Program-made: the position numbers and the translations under genes
NCBI GenBank assembly: GCA_031254175.1
Contig: JAIRUY010000215.1
Span: 1 to 15,246, forward strand
Length of the DNA: 15,246 nt
Direction: 5' to 3'
Origin: Treponema sp.
Lineage (GTDB): Bacteria; Spirochaetota; Spirochaetia; Treponematales; Breznakiellaceae
The notes under the pieces: generated by a model
Told to the model about the DNA's origin: nothing
The model's input: only the letters and a program-made list of their open reading frames with translations
Databases searched by the model: none
Shown here: positions 8,179 through 15,238 of the stretch, in pieces
Layout of the letters: each line of letters starts with the position of its first letter
Numbering within the stretch: position 1 is the stretch's first letter

Positions 8179-8203
8179 TTAAAAGCAGCAGCAGCCTTTT
8201 TAA
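8179..8203. terminator. Possible bidirectional terminator between convergent genes
   Basis: TTAAAAG (8179-8185) pairs with CTTTTTAA (8196-8203) with one bulged T, around a loop made of GCA repeats. It lies between the stop of the rightward M16 gene and overlaps the stop of the leftward 701-residue gene. A/T tracts on both sides would suit termination in either direction, but the stem is AT-rich and weak. Confidence 0.35.
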
Positions 8204-10305
8204 TTTGCCGCCTTCTTTTTTAAGTTGTCTTTGAAAATCTGATCCGCATCCAGTTTCTCATCTACGCCAAACGCAGGAACAATCCCTTCGTCCCGCAGGC
8301 TTCGAAACAGAGGACCGGGGCGGCTTCCATAAGCCCAGCTGTTTTCGTTGTTTATTATATAATCAAGAACAGCGACAACTGACAGCGTAAAATAAACCAA
8401 GGTAGCGTTGGTTCTTTTTTCGGGAGAAAGCATTGCGTCAAGGCGTTTGGAAATGGGATTTGGAATCTGGAAATTGTAATTTTCCCATGGATTGTGAATT
8501 CCGTTACACAGCGCTTTGGCATGAGCGCCGCCGGCCTTCACTCCCTGTTCAATACCCATGCCGATCGCAGTAAGATTTTTTCGTATTTTTCTTATCAGGC
8601 TGTAAACAGGAATAATGTCCTGCTTGGGAAACGGAGGAGGCCCTATAGATTCAAATTTATAATAGGGAAGGAAATAAAGCCGCTTGATCCAGTGCAGTTC
8701 ATTGATGGTTTTTTTTGCGTATGGAGAGGTCCTTGACTCTTCTGAATTTTCAAGTATGCGGCAGAATTCCGTTAAACGAGGAAGATAGTCTTTAGAAAAA
8801 CTGTCTTCTATGTATCTTCTCCAGTTATTAACAATTTCACCTATTTCATCATAAACCCTTGCCGGATTACCGTCAGCTCCCGTGACGGTTCCAAAGTTTA
8901 CATAACGCAGCCCAATGAACAGATCGTCCAGCATATTCATTAACACGGAAACCTGCTGCACGGGATCTGTTGGAGCTATTAATTCATAACCGTGCCTTAA
9001 GCTGTAAAGATTTGCAAAATACGGGTAAAGATCGGGGTATTCTTCAAGTTTTTCCCACCCGGCTTTCGGGAAAAGGGCTTCCAGTGTTGCCCGTCCCTGT
9101 TCCAGAGCTTTTCGTTCCGCTTTTTCTGCTTCTTGTTTTGCCTTGCGTTCTATTACTTTTGGATCATTGGGATCTTCATCCGGGTTTTCCGCCGGCTCTT
9201 TTTCGGATGTTCCTTCTCCTTCAGCGTCTTCATGTTCATTGTGTAAATTGTTTTGGAGTGTTTCTACGTCAATGTTTTCAATCTGCTGCGGAGCCAAATC
9301 AGCAGATTTTAACTGCTCGTTATCTGTAGCAATCAAAAAAGCCATAAAACGCCTGCGTCTTTCGATAAAAAAGCGATCGTAAGATACAAAGCGGTCAGAA
9401 ATCAATTTCATTAACAGAGGAAACATACCATGATGAACTTGTCTTCTTACTTCAATCAGCGAAGTAATAATATTGCGAATAATGTCCTGATATTTTTCCT
9501 TTGCATCCATGGGGCTTTCTATATACAAAACTTTGTATATTAACTTGAATGCGGTTTTAATGTTCTCGGTACTTAATTCGTCAAAGATAAACAATGGTTT
9601 GTATATTATTCTGAGAATTTCCGCAAAATCGGTAACCTTTACTGTCCTCGGATGGGATTGCAATTCGGCGATATTACCTGCAAGCTGTTCAATGTTCCAG
9701 TCACGCATAACTTCCAGCATTCTATAAACAAAAGGAGATGCCCTTTTCAACTGATTGTTTCGTTTTGTATTGTTTTTTGGAAAAAGATTTCTGGTCAAAG
9801 TAACCAGTTTTTCGATTTTGCCGTAATATTCGTTCATGCGGCTGGTTACAAAATGAGAACTGACATAATCCACAGGTTCCCTGAAAAAAGAGAAAATGGA
9901 AGTAAGAATTTGAAAAGAAGTTTTTATTTCAAAAGAAATCTGGCCGGCATACTGATCGATTTTTATCCTCTCTCCGTAACTGAGCCTTGCCGGAATTGCA
10001 GGATCGTCACCCGGATAAATTTCGTGGTACTTAAATTTGCTTCTGCTTAAACCTTCATCATCATCATTGAATAGTACTTCTACCCTGCGTCCGCCTTTTT
10101 TCTTGCCGTCCAAAGTTACTTCGACAGTATCACGTATGGCTGGTTTTTTTAGCCTTCTCATTGCGTCATCGTCATGACGTTCCATACCTACTTCTCCGCC
10201 CAAAACCTGCGCCATTCTCATGGCTTCGGCATCATCGGTAACGCCTAATTTTTGTCTGACGCGGCCAAGTTCACCAGGTGCGTAAATCGCTTTTTTCTTT
10301 GCCAT
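8200..10305 (-). CDS. Conserved-looking unknown protein, soluble and helical (701 aa)
   Basis: I do not recognise a named domain. The protein has no signal peptide or clear membrane span, so it is likely cytoplasmic. It opens with a basic, Gly/Arg-containing block (MAKKKAIYAPGELGRVRQKL) and a short acidic helix. Then comes a long region at about 95-345 rich in Ile, Phe, Tyr and charged residues and predicted mostly helical. A very acidic, Pro/Glu-rich linker at 356 to about 385 turns into a Lys/Glu/Ala helix, likely coiled coil, to about 403. A second helical domain follows to a Lys-rich C-terminus. The start is well supported: GGAGG lies 5 nt before the ATG. It is the last gene of the leftward psd cluster, 30 nt after the DUF2804-like gene, so a link to envelope or lipid metabolism is suggested by position only. 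Regular codon use and length argue strongly that it is a real gene. Confidence 0.88.
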   Translation of the reverse strand: MAKKKAIYAPGELGRVRQKLGVTDDAEAMRMAQVLGGEVGMERHDDDAMRRLKKPAIRDTVEVTLDGKKKGGRRVEVLFNDDDEGLSRSKFKYHEIYPGDDPAIPARLSYGERIKIDQYAGQISFEIKTSFQILTSIFSFFREPVDYVSSHFVTSRMNEYYGKIEKLVTLTRNLFPKNNTKRNNQLKRASPFVYRMLEVMRDWNIEQLAGNIAELQSHPRTVKVTDFAEILRIIYKPLFIFDELSTENIKTAFKLIYKVLYIESPMDAKEKYQDIIRNIITSLIEVRRQVHHGMFPLLMKLISDRFVSYDRFFIERRRRFMAFLIATDNEQLKSADLAPQQIENIDVETLQNNLHNEHEDAEGEGTSEKEPAENPDEDPNDPKVIERKAKQEAEKAERKALEQGRATLEALFPKAGWEKLEEYPDLYPYFANLYSLRHGYELIAPTDPVQQVSVLMNMLDDLFIGLRYVNFGTVTGADGNPARVYDEIGEIVNNWRRYIEDSFSKDYLPRLTEFCRILENSEESRTSPYAKKTINELHWIKRLYFLPYYKFESIGPPPFPKQDIIPVYSLIRKIRKNLTAIGMGIEQGVKAGGAHAKALCNGIHNPWENYNFQIPNPISKRLDAMLSPEKRTNATLVYFTLSVVAVLDYIINNENSWAYGSRPGPLFRSLRDEGIVPAFGVDEKLDADQIFKDNLKKKAAN

Positions 10306-10307
10306 GT

Positions 10308-10315
10308 CTTCCTCC
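10308..10315 (-). promoter_or_regulatory. Strong ribosome binding site of the 701-residue gene
   Basis: On the minus strand the bases read GGAGGAAG, with GGAGG 5 nt before the ATG. This is the best Shine-Dalgarno in the window and fixes the start at 10305. Confidence 0.8.
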
Positions 10316-10335
10316 GCTGCGCAGTCTGTGCATAA

Positions 10336-11382
10336 TCACACCCGCAAATTAAATTTTTCCCCAACTCCATACAGATTTTTTATCTGTATTTGTTCTCTTT
10401 CGGAACTTACCAGCATTCCGTTGTATAATCCAAAAGGAGCGTTGAATTCGGCCTTTGTAAAAAAAAGGTTTATTCTGCTTTTGTTATGTTCTTTTGGAGT
10501 AAACATTAAATCTACCATTCCTTCAACATCCTGAATAATCCAGTCGGCGTCAGGCCCGTTGGGCATTGTAATGAGTACAGGCGGCAAAGGAGTCAGTTTC
10601 CCGTCTACCCATAAAGCATTTTCGTTATTCCTGTTTGTCTCTCTTGTATGATTCTCGGCAATATGGAAACCAAACCGCCTGTTTTCCGGAACAAAACCCA
10701 TGGCGCTGCAAATTGTAGTCTGCATATTGTATGGGTAGAATCCCTTGTAATCGCAGAAAAATCCTGAGCTTGTTTTTTGATTCAGGACAACATGCCGTCC
10801 TCCGAAAACAATGTCCCCGCGCACGCCTGCAAATGTCTTGTAGGCATATATGATGCGCCGGTCAGCCGCTCCCATTGAAACTGCCATCGGAGTTACATCA
10901 CAACTGTTTACGTTGTACGCAAGATGAACAGTTAGCGAAGGCTTGCGAAAAGCAGCTTCAATATTGATATCCAGCCTTATTGTATCAGCATCAAGCCAGC
11001 TGTGTATACGGAAATAAAAACCGGAAGAATGAACATCCTGCGAGGAGTTTGCGAGACTGTTTGGAAAATGCCGCCCTCCCGGCTTTATTTTCCTGAAAAT
11101 GAATTTTTGACCGCTGTCTTTGTCATAAAGAAAAACCTGAAACATCCGGTAAAGCTTAAAATTGTAAAAAACAACTTCCAGCATTAAATTATCATCCTGG
11201 ACGCTGAAACATTGTCTTTCCTTAATCCTGTAATCCCTTGCCCAGCGGGGTACAGGATACCGGTAGGGTCTTCGAATTTCAAGCAAATCTACTTTTTCAA
11301 AGGCCTTGTTCCATGTTCCGGAAAGAGGATTTCCGTCTTCTACCGGCGAGGCAACTGGAGGCAGAATATCCCTAGTATACAT
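10336..11382 (-). CDS. DUF2804-like protein (348 aa)
   Basis: The protein resembles the uncharacterised DUF2804 family. Supporting features are an N-terminal block with paired aromatic/Arg residues (RRPYRYPVPRWARDYRIKE), a middle beta-rich region, and the family-like C-terminal run ENALWVDGKLTPL (N255, W258, D260), followed by a DVEGMVDLMFTP segment and a closing FNAPFGLYNGML. Alternating hydrophobic residues suggest a beta-sandwich or barrel. There is no signal peptide or membrane span. No function is established that I can state. It lies 12 nt downstream of the thioesterase stop and 30 nt upstream of the 701-residue gene, so it is almost certainly co-transcribed with the lipid genes. The ATG at 11382 has no obvious Shine-Dalgarno, so translation may depend on the gene upstream. 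Confidence 0.72.
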   Translation of the reverse strand: MYTRDILPPVASPVEDGNPLSGTWNKAFEKVDLLEIRRPYRYPVPRWARDYRIKERQCFSVQDDNLMLEVVFYNFKLYRMFQVFLYDKDSGQKFIFRKIKPGGRHFPNSLANSSQDVHSSGFYFRIHSWLDADTIRLDINIEAAFRKPSLTVHLAYNVNSCDVTPMAVSMGAADRRIIYAYKTFAGVRGDIVFGGRHVVLNQKTSSGFFCDYKGFYPYNMQTTICSAMGFVPENRRFGFHIAENHTRETNRNNENALWVDGKLTPLPPVLITMPNGPDADWIIQDVEGMVDLMFTPKEHNKSRINLFFTKAEFNAPFGLYNGMLVSSEREQIQIKNLYGVGEKFNLRV

Positions 11383-11394
11383 GCTGATACGATT

Positions 11395-12255
11395 CTAGCA
11401 CATTTTCGCTTCATTAGCGACTCTTGGAGAGAGCCGTATTTCCGCGCGGAATGCTGTCTGTCCGGTTTCGATTTTCCGCCCTTCAAACGCATAAACCTTA
11501 CAAGGCGCGCCGCCTGAATTATCTTCAACAGACGCAGACAAGATTTCAACCGATTCTCCGGCAAGAATTTCATTTAAATAATTTATGTCAAAACGTATCT
11601 TTCCGGCATTTTCCAGAAGATGCGGCTCAAGAGCGTCTTCTATCCATTGAATATAACGGACATTGTTTACATGCCCGTTGTAATCAATGTCTGTATAAAG
11701 CGCCTTCCTTTCCATAACTTTTTGCAGGTTATTACGTTCTGCAAGGCTCGTCAAACTTTGTGTTTTTTGCTCTTTTGATTCAGCATCCTGCATTTCCGGA
11801 AGAAAAATATCCTGTCCTTCATTCAAAGGTATCATGTCAATTACTGATTGCGGTCTGAGCGGACGCCGTTTTTCCATGTCTACAATCAGCCATGCGCTGC
11901 GGGCAGAAACAACAGGTATATTTTCTTTGTCTCGAATATCGTAATTACGTATTGCGAAGAGTTTTTCGCTTCCCTTGGGCCAGCTCCGTACAGTGATAGT
12001 TTCGCAATATTCCGGGCGTCTTTCTGCCAGCACCGACATTCGTGATAAAATCCAAGCTTGGCCTGTTCTGGTCATTTCTTCTCTTCCAACTCCCAAGTTT
12101 TCGGCGTGGCTGATTGCCGCTTCCTGAAAAAATTGAAACATAGCGCCCAGAGTCAATTTGTCTGATCTGTCTATAGCGCCAAACCGCACCGGCAGCGTTT
12201 CCTGCCAAATATCAATAACTCCGTTTGCTTTTGGATTTGCCGGATTACACATCAT
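11395..12255 (-). CDS. Acyl-ACP thioesterase, FatA/FatB family (286 aa)
   Basis: This enzyme hydrolyses acyl-acyl carrier protein to free fatty acid and ACP in the cytoplasm. It has the double hot-dog layout. The first half holds VRFGAIDRSDKLTLGAMFQFFQEAA and the W-I-L-S-R-M strand, with the RSWPKG motif and the ARSAWLIVDMEKRRP segment. The second half begins after a Gln/Glu-rich linker and carries the catalytic D191, N193 and H195 in DYNGHVNN, followed by YIQWIED. The length is normal for bacterial members. The start, one of two tandem ATGs behind GGAAG, overlaps the end of pssA by 11 nt, which implies translational coupling. Location in a phospholipid operon suggests a role in acyl-chain supply or turnover. 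Chain-length preference cannot be read from the sequence. Confidence 0.87.
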   Translation of the reverse strand: MMCNPANPKANGVIDIWQETLPVRFGAIDRSDKLTLGAMFQFFQEAAISHAENLGVGREEMTRTGQAWILSRMSVLAERRPEYCETITVRSWPKGSEKLFAIRNYDIRDKENIPVVSARSAWLIVDMEKRRPLRPQSVIDMIPLNEGQDIFLPEMQDAESKEQKTQSLTSLAERNNLQKVMERKALYTDIDYNGHVNNVRYIQWIEDALEPHLLENAGKIRFDINYLNEILAGESVEILSASVEDNSGGAPCKVYAFEGRKIETGQTAFRAEIRLSPRVANEAKMC

Positions 12256-13141
12256 TATCTTCCGCTTCCTTTGGCTGTGCTTTTTGTTTGTTTTTTCTTT
12301 CCATTATGATCCGCGGCAAATAAAATAACAGGCCTGATACCGCATAAACAGAAAATATTATAAAAATTATGTTTTGGGGATAAACAACAATAAGTATGAT
12401 TAAAACAATAACAATTGCCAAAAGCTCAATTGTTTTAACTTTGGATAATTTCATTTTCTTGAAAGAATGATAGGGAATATTAGAAACCATAAGAAAAGAA
12501 AGAACAACCATAACAATGGGCATTATTTTAAAAAATGAAGGGATAATTTCCATCAACACCGGAATTGTTTTAAAATTTAAAGACGTTTCTTTCAGTCCTA
12601 TTAGCTCATAACTAAGCACAAAAGAAATTATAACGCCCGCTGATGCAGGAGTGGGAAGACCCACAAAATGTTTGTGCATCTCGCCGCTCTGTGACAGCAC
12701 GTTGAATCGCGCAAGACGCATGGCTGAGCAAATTACGAAAAGCGCTGCTATTGCGATGCCGATATTTTCCATTGTGTTTAAAACCAGCATATACATCATA
12801 ACAGCCGGAGCTATTCCAAATGAAGCAAGATCACTTAAAGAGTCCAACTGCATTCCAAACAAACTGGTCGAGTTGGTTAATCTTGCGATTCTGCCGTCTA
12901 AAATGTCACAAGCAAGCGCGCCGATCAAAAACCATGCCGCTCTGATAAAATCTCCATCTATTGAAGAAATGATTGAAAGAATTCCCAGACTCAAATTTCC
13001 GCATGTAAACAGCGCCGGAAGGATAAAAATTCCCTTCCTTAACTCTTCCTTTTTAATTGATACTTTTGGAACTTTTATTATGCGCACTCTTTTCTGAGGT
13101 GATCGAGGCGGTCTTTTTAGCGTAAATTTTCTTGGTTTCAT
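12245..13141 (-). CDS. pssA: CDP-diacylglycerol-serine O-phosphatidyltransferase PssA (298 aa)
   Basis: This integral membrane enzyme makes phosphatidylserine and CMP from CDP-diacylglycerol and L-serine. The CDP-alcohol phosphotransferase signature DG(x2)AR(x8)G(x3)D(x3)D is perfect: D82, G83, A86, R87, G96, D100 and D104. Residues about 38-60 (FILPALFTCGNLSLGILSI) are the typical first segment of subclass II PssA, and several further hydrophobic spans follow, ending with a basic cytoplasmic tail. The first 35 residues are unusually basic (many Lys/Arg) and extend ahead of the first membrane span. The start overlaps the psd stop by 4 nt (ATGA). Together with psd it forms the phosphatidylserine to phosphatidylethanolamine pathway. 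Confidence 0.95.
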   Translation of the reverse strand: MKPRKFTLKRPPRSPQKRVRIIKVPKVSIKKEELRKGIFILPALFTCGNLSLGILSIISSIDGDFIRAAWFLIGALACDILDGRIARLTNSTSLFGMQLDSLSDLASFGIAPAVMMYMLVLNTMENIGIAIAALFVICSAMRLARFNVLSQSGEMHKHFVGLPTPASAGVIISFVLSYELIGLKETSLNFKTIPVLMEIIPSFFKIMPIVMVVLSFLMVSNIPYHSFKKMKLSKVKTIELLAIVIVLIILIVVYPQNIIFIIFSVYAVSGLLFYLPRIIMERKNKQKAQPKEAEDNDV

Positions 13142-13809
13142 TTTTCCGCCGTAGTTAACTTTGCAGCAACAGTGATGCCTGCCCTTACCTTATCGCCGGG
13201 TTCAACCATAACTTCCGCTGATTTGGGTATGTGCAAATCCACCTGAGAGCTGAATTTAATCATTCCGATTTTATCTCCTGCTTTCAGAATATCTCCGGTT
13301 TTAACCCATGATACACACCGCCGCGCCACAAGCCCCGCTATCTGCCGAACTGTAAATACGCTGCCTGCATCGCTTTTTATTGTAAAAATATTCTGTTCGT
13401 TTTCAATGTGCGCACGCGGATCCCAGGCTGCAAGAAATTTTCCGTCCTTGTGGGTCACATCAACAACTGTCCCGCTAACAGGGGATCTCTGTAAATGAAC
13501 GCTGAAAACAGAAAGAAACACTCTGATGACTTTTTCGCCGCCTTCGCCGGAAAGCGGGTTTTCTTCCGTCACTTCCATTACAGTTCCGTTGCATGGGGAG
13601 AGAATTATCCCTTCTCCCTGTGTGATCGTGATTTTTGGATCCCTGAAAAAAAACATACAAAACAGCGCAAAGATAATTAGTAAAACTCCAAGTATGATAC
13701 AAACAACACTTACCGGCGGCAATTTTGCAAATCTGGAAACGGCTAAAAGTATAATCCCTGCGACAAAAGCAGGAATGATAAACGGATACCCTTCTTTTAA
13801 AACAGACAT
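13138..13809 (-). CDS. psd: Phosphatidylserine decarboxylase, short form (223 aa)
   Basis: This pyruvoyl enzyme converts phosphatidylserine to phosphatidylethanolamine at the inner membrane. Two hydrophobic segments at about 10-27 and 33-52 are followed by FFRDP, typical of the short Psd class. The body includes the SPCNGTV and SVFSVHLQRSPVSG blocks. The self-cleavage site reads F-S-S-Q-V-D-L-H-I-P at 186-195. The second Ser, S188, aligns with the pyruvoyl-forming Ser of the usual FGS(R/Q)VD, but the preceding Gly is replaced by S187. Cleavage there would leave an alpha chain of 36 residues, the normal size. The start at 13809 has AGGGA 6 nt upstream. It is the first gene of the leftward cluster and shares a 4-nt overlap with pssA. 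Confidence 0.92.
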   Translation of the reverse strand: MSVLKEGYPFIIPAFVAGIILLAVSRFAKLPPVSVVCIILGVLLIIFALFCMFFFRDPKITITQGEGIILSPCNGTVMEVTEENPLSGEGGEKVIRVFLSVFSVHLQRSPVSGTVVDVTHKDGKFLAAWDPRAHIENEQNIFTIKSDAGSVFTVRQIAGLVARRCVSWVKTGDILKAGDKIGMIKFSSQVDLHIPKSAEVMVEPGDKVRAGITVAAKLTTAEK

Positions 13810-13827
13810 TTTATTTCCCTAAAAAGA

Positions 13828-13856
13828 ATGGTACTTTAAAACTTCAGATTTATCAA
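13828..13856 (-). promoter_or_regulatory. psd: Candidate promoter of the psd-pssA operon
   Basis: On the minus strand, TTGATA (13851-13856) and TACCAT (13828-13833) are separated by exactly 17 nt. They match the sigma-70 consensus at 5 of 6 and 4 of 6 positions. The -10 ends about 18 nt before the psd start, leaving a short leader containing the AGGGA ribosome binding site. The spacer overlaps one arm of the hairpin at 13838-13874. Confidence 0.42.
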
Positions 13857-13874
13857 TTAGAGTTGTGAAGTTTT
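13838..13874. terminator. Hairpin between the CPBP gene and psd, probable terminator
   Basis: AAAACTTCA (13838-13846) and TGAAGTTTT (13866-13874) are perfect 9-bp inverted arms around a 19-nt loop. The outer arm touches the stop codon of the leftward CPBP gene, the right place for its terminator. The arms end in A and T tracts on either strand, but the large loop and the lack of T residues beyond the stem on the minus strand make it less than ideal. Confidence 0.42.
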
Positions 13875-14675
13875 TTATGCAGGATCACTTTTCTTTTTCT
13901 TTCCCATATACAAACATATTACAATACCAATGACAAACACGAGCAAAAATTCAACTCTCTCATATATTTGCGAAGCAGGGGGAGACATCAGAGTTGCGGT
14001 TAAATTGGCTAGCCAATGCAAAAGTATAGCAGATAATATACTTTGCCTTGTTTTAATAAACACAAGACTCATAATCATAGCCAAACCAATGGAATGAGTT
14101 ATGAAAAACCAAAATCCAACAAAGCCCAGTTGATAGTGATATAACCCAGGCATGAAGAATAACGGCAAATGCCATACACCCCATATTGTACCAAGCAGCA
14201 AATTAGCCTTTATAAACCCAAGCCTGTCCAATAGAGGCTGCAGGGCGAATCCGCGCCAACCAAACTCCTCAGGCAAAGGGCCGCTAAACAAGCTAACAGA
14301 AAGGTAAAATAGCAGAGAAGCAGGGTTCTGCAGAAGTTCCATCCCGGGCATTCCAGCGCCGGAAATTGAAATAATTAAAGCAGTAATGCCGTGAATTGCA
14401 GGAAAAATTAACAGAATAAAAAACCACCAGCAAATACTTATGCGTTTTACCTGATAAAATCGCCTGAAATATTCTTTTTTGCCTTCTTTATCATAAGTGG
14501 CAAGAACCATGATAACACCAATAAAAGAAGGCGCCATTCCGCCGCATAACAAGAATACCAAACCTAATCCGTTAAAAGCGTTTAGTCCAAACAAAATAAT
14601 CGCAAAGTAAAAAAACCATGTTTGAAAAAAAGTGAAAACGAAAAATTTAACTATGTGTCTTAAAGGTGTATACAT
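13875..14675 (-). CDS. CPBP (CAAX/Abi) family intramembrane metalloprotease (266 aa)
   Basis: This is a polytopic membrane protein of the Rce1/Abi group. It has about seven or eight hydrophobic spans, and the family's three motifs are all present: EExxxR as E136-E137-F-G-W-R141, WHLPLFF with H169, and HxxxN with H220 and N224. Family members act as intramembrane endopeptidases, in prenyl-protein maturation, bacteriocin self-immunity or signalling, but the substrate of this one cannot be told. The start is supported by AGGAAG at 14681-14686, 5 nt before the ATG. It reads in the same direction as psd but is separated by 65 nt holding a probable terminator and promoter, so it is likely a separate unit. 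By eye it is more AT-rich than the lipid genes. Confidence 0.9.
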   Translation of the reverse strand: MYTPLRHIVKFFVFTFFQTWFFYFAIILFGLNAFNGLGLVFLLCGGMAPSFIGVIMVLATYDKEGKKEYFRRFYQVKRISICWWFFILLIFPAIHGITALIISISGAGMPGMELLQNPASLLFYLSVSLFSGPLPEEFGWRGFALQPLLDRLGFIKANLLLGTIWGVWHLPLFFMPGLYHYQLGFVGFWFFITHSIGLAMIMSLVFIKTRQSILSAILLHWLANLTATLMSPPASQIYERVEFLLVFVIGIVICLYMGKKKKSDPA

Positions 14676-14721
14676 TTAGTCTTCCTGTCTTATCGTTTGT
14701 TATGCGCCATTTTTTATGCAT

Positions 14722-14769
14722 GACTTGTGAGAAACTGCTGATGCGAGCGTTAGCAGTTTCTCACAAGTC
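14722..14769. repeat. Perfect 18-bp inverted repeat (long hairpin)
   Basis: The left arm at 14722-14739 and right arm at 14752-14769 are exact reverse complements over 18 bp, around a 12-nt loop (GATGCGAGCGTT) whose ends can pair further through A-T and G-T. It lies in the 107-bp gap between two leftward genes. There is no T-run directly after either arm on the minus strand, and on the plus strand TTTTTAT starts 10 nt beyond the stem, so it is a poor intrinsic terminator. Similar blocks ATGCG...TTTTTAT lie on both sides (starting near 14702 and 14775). A dispersed palindromic repeat (REP/MITE-like) or an mRNA-stabilising hairpin are the main options. Confidence 0.8.
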
Positions 14770-14782
14770 CAATAATGCGTTT

Positions 14783-15238
14783 TTATTCCATACTATAAAT
14801 ATTGCCTATTATTTCTACAGGCGCCTCTTCTGCAACAAAGTCTGTTAATATAATAAAAGGTGAATATGATATTGGTAATACTGTACTTTTCTCAAATCTC
14901 ATTATATTGCCTGTTACGAGGTCAACAACTGCTGGTAATAAACCAAGAAATACACTGCCAATAAACCAGCCGTTAAAATTACTGTCAATGGCAATCACTC
15001 TTTCCTGATTATCTGAAGCTGTATACAAAACTGTATAAGTTTTTTTAGCTTTTACCGGAAAAGATGCCGGTAAATTTCCTACATAAATAGGTGCCCCATC
15101 TTCCAATACTCTTACAGCAGTTGTTGCTCCGGACGCTGCGCTAACATTAACGCTTTTTGGATGAATCATTGTTGCACATCCTCCAACCGAAACCGCGATT
15201 AACAAAGAAACCATTGCAAAAACGAAATGTTTTTTCAT
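14783..15238 (-). CDS. Small predicted lipoprotein (151 aa)
   Basis: A signal peptide (MKKHF, then hydrophobic residues 5-18) ends in a lipobox VGGC with C21 as the acylated cysteine; Val at -3 is acceptable for spirochaete lipoproteins. Residues about 33-75 have the alternation of a small PEGA-like beta domain (VRVLEDGAPIYVGNLPASF then KTYTVLYTASDNQERVIAI). The C-terminal part holds FNGWFIGSVFLGLLPAVVDLVTGN, a Gly-rich hydrophobic hairpin-like segment, ending in a short tail. I recognise no enzyme motif and no established function. It is probably periplasmic or surface-facing, anchored by lipid. The start is supported by AGGG 4-5 nt before ATG, at the very edge of the window, so an upstream operon partner cannot be seen. 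Confidence 0.78.
   Translation of the reverse strand: MKKHFVFAMVSLLIAVSVGGCATMIHPKSVNVSAASGATTAVRVLEDGAPIYVGNLPASFPVKAKKTYTVLYTASDNQERVIAIDSNFNGWFIGSVFLGLLPAVVDLVTGNIMRFEKSTVLPISYSPFIILTDFVAEEAPVEIIGNIYSME

Noticed and set aside
8185..8196. GCA triplet run as a microsatellite
   Set aside because: Only about three units; too short to be a meaningful tandem repeat and explained as the loop of the possible terminator.
9652..10050. Plus-strand frame of 132 codons inside the 701-residue gene
   Set aside because: The minus-strand gene has a strong ribosome binding site and full-length coding character; this frame looks like its shadow.
12651..13097. Plus-strand frame of 148 codons inside pssA
   Set aside because: It covers the catalytic signature of pssA on the other strand and has no recognisable product.
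13875..15238. Bacteriocin or defence module from the Abi-type protease
   Set aside because: No peptide precursor, transporter or toxin gene is visible next to it; the family has many housekeeping members.
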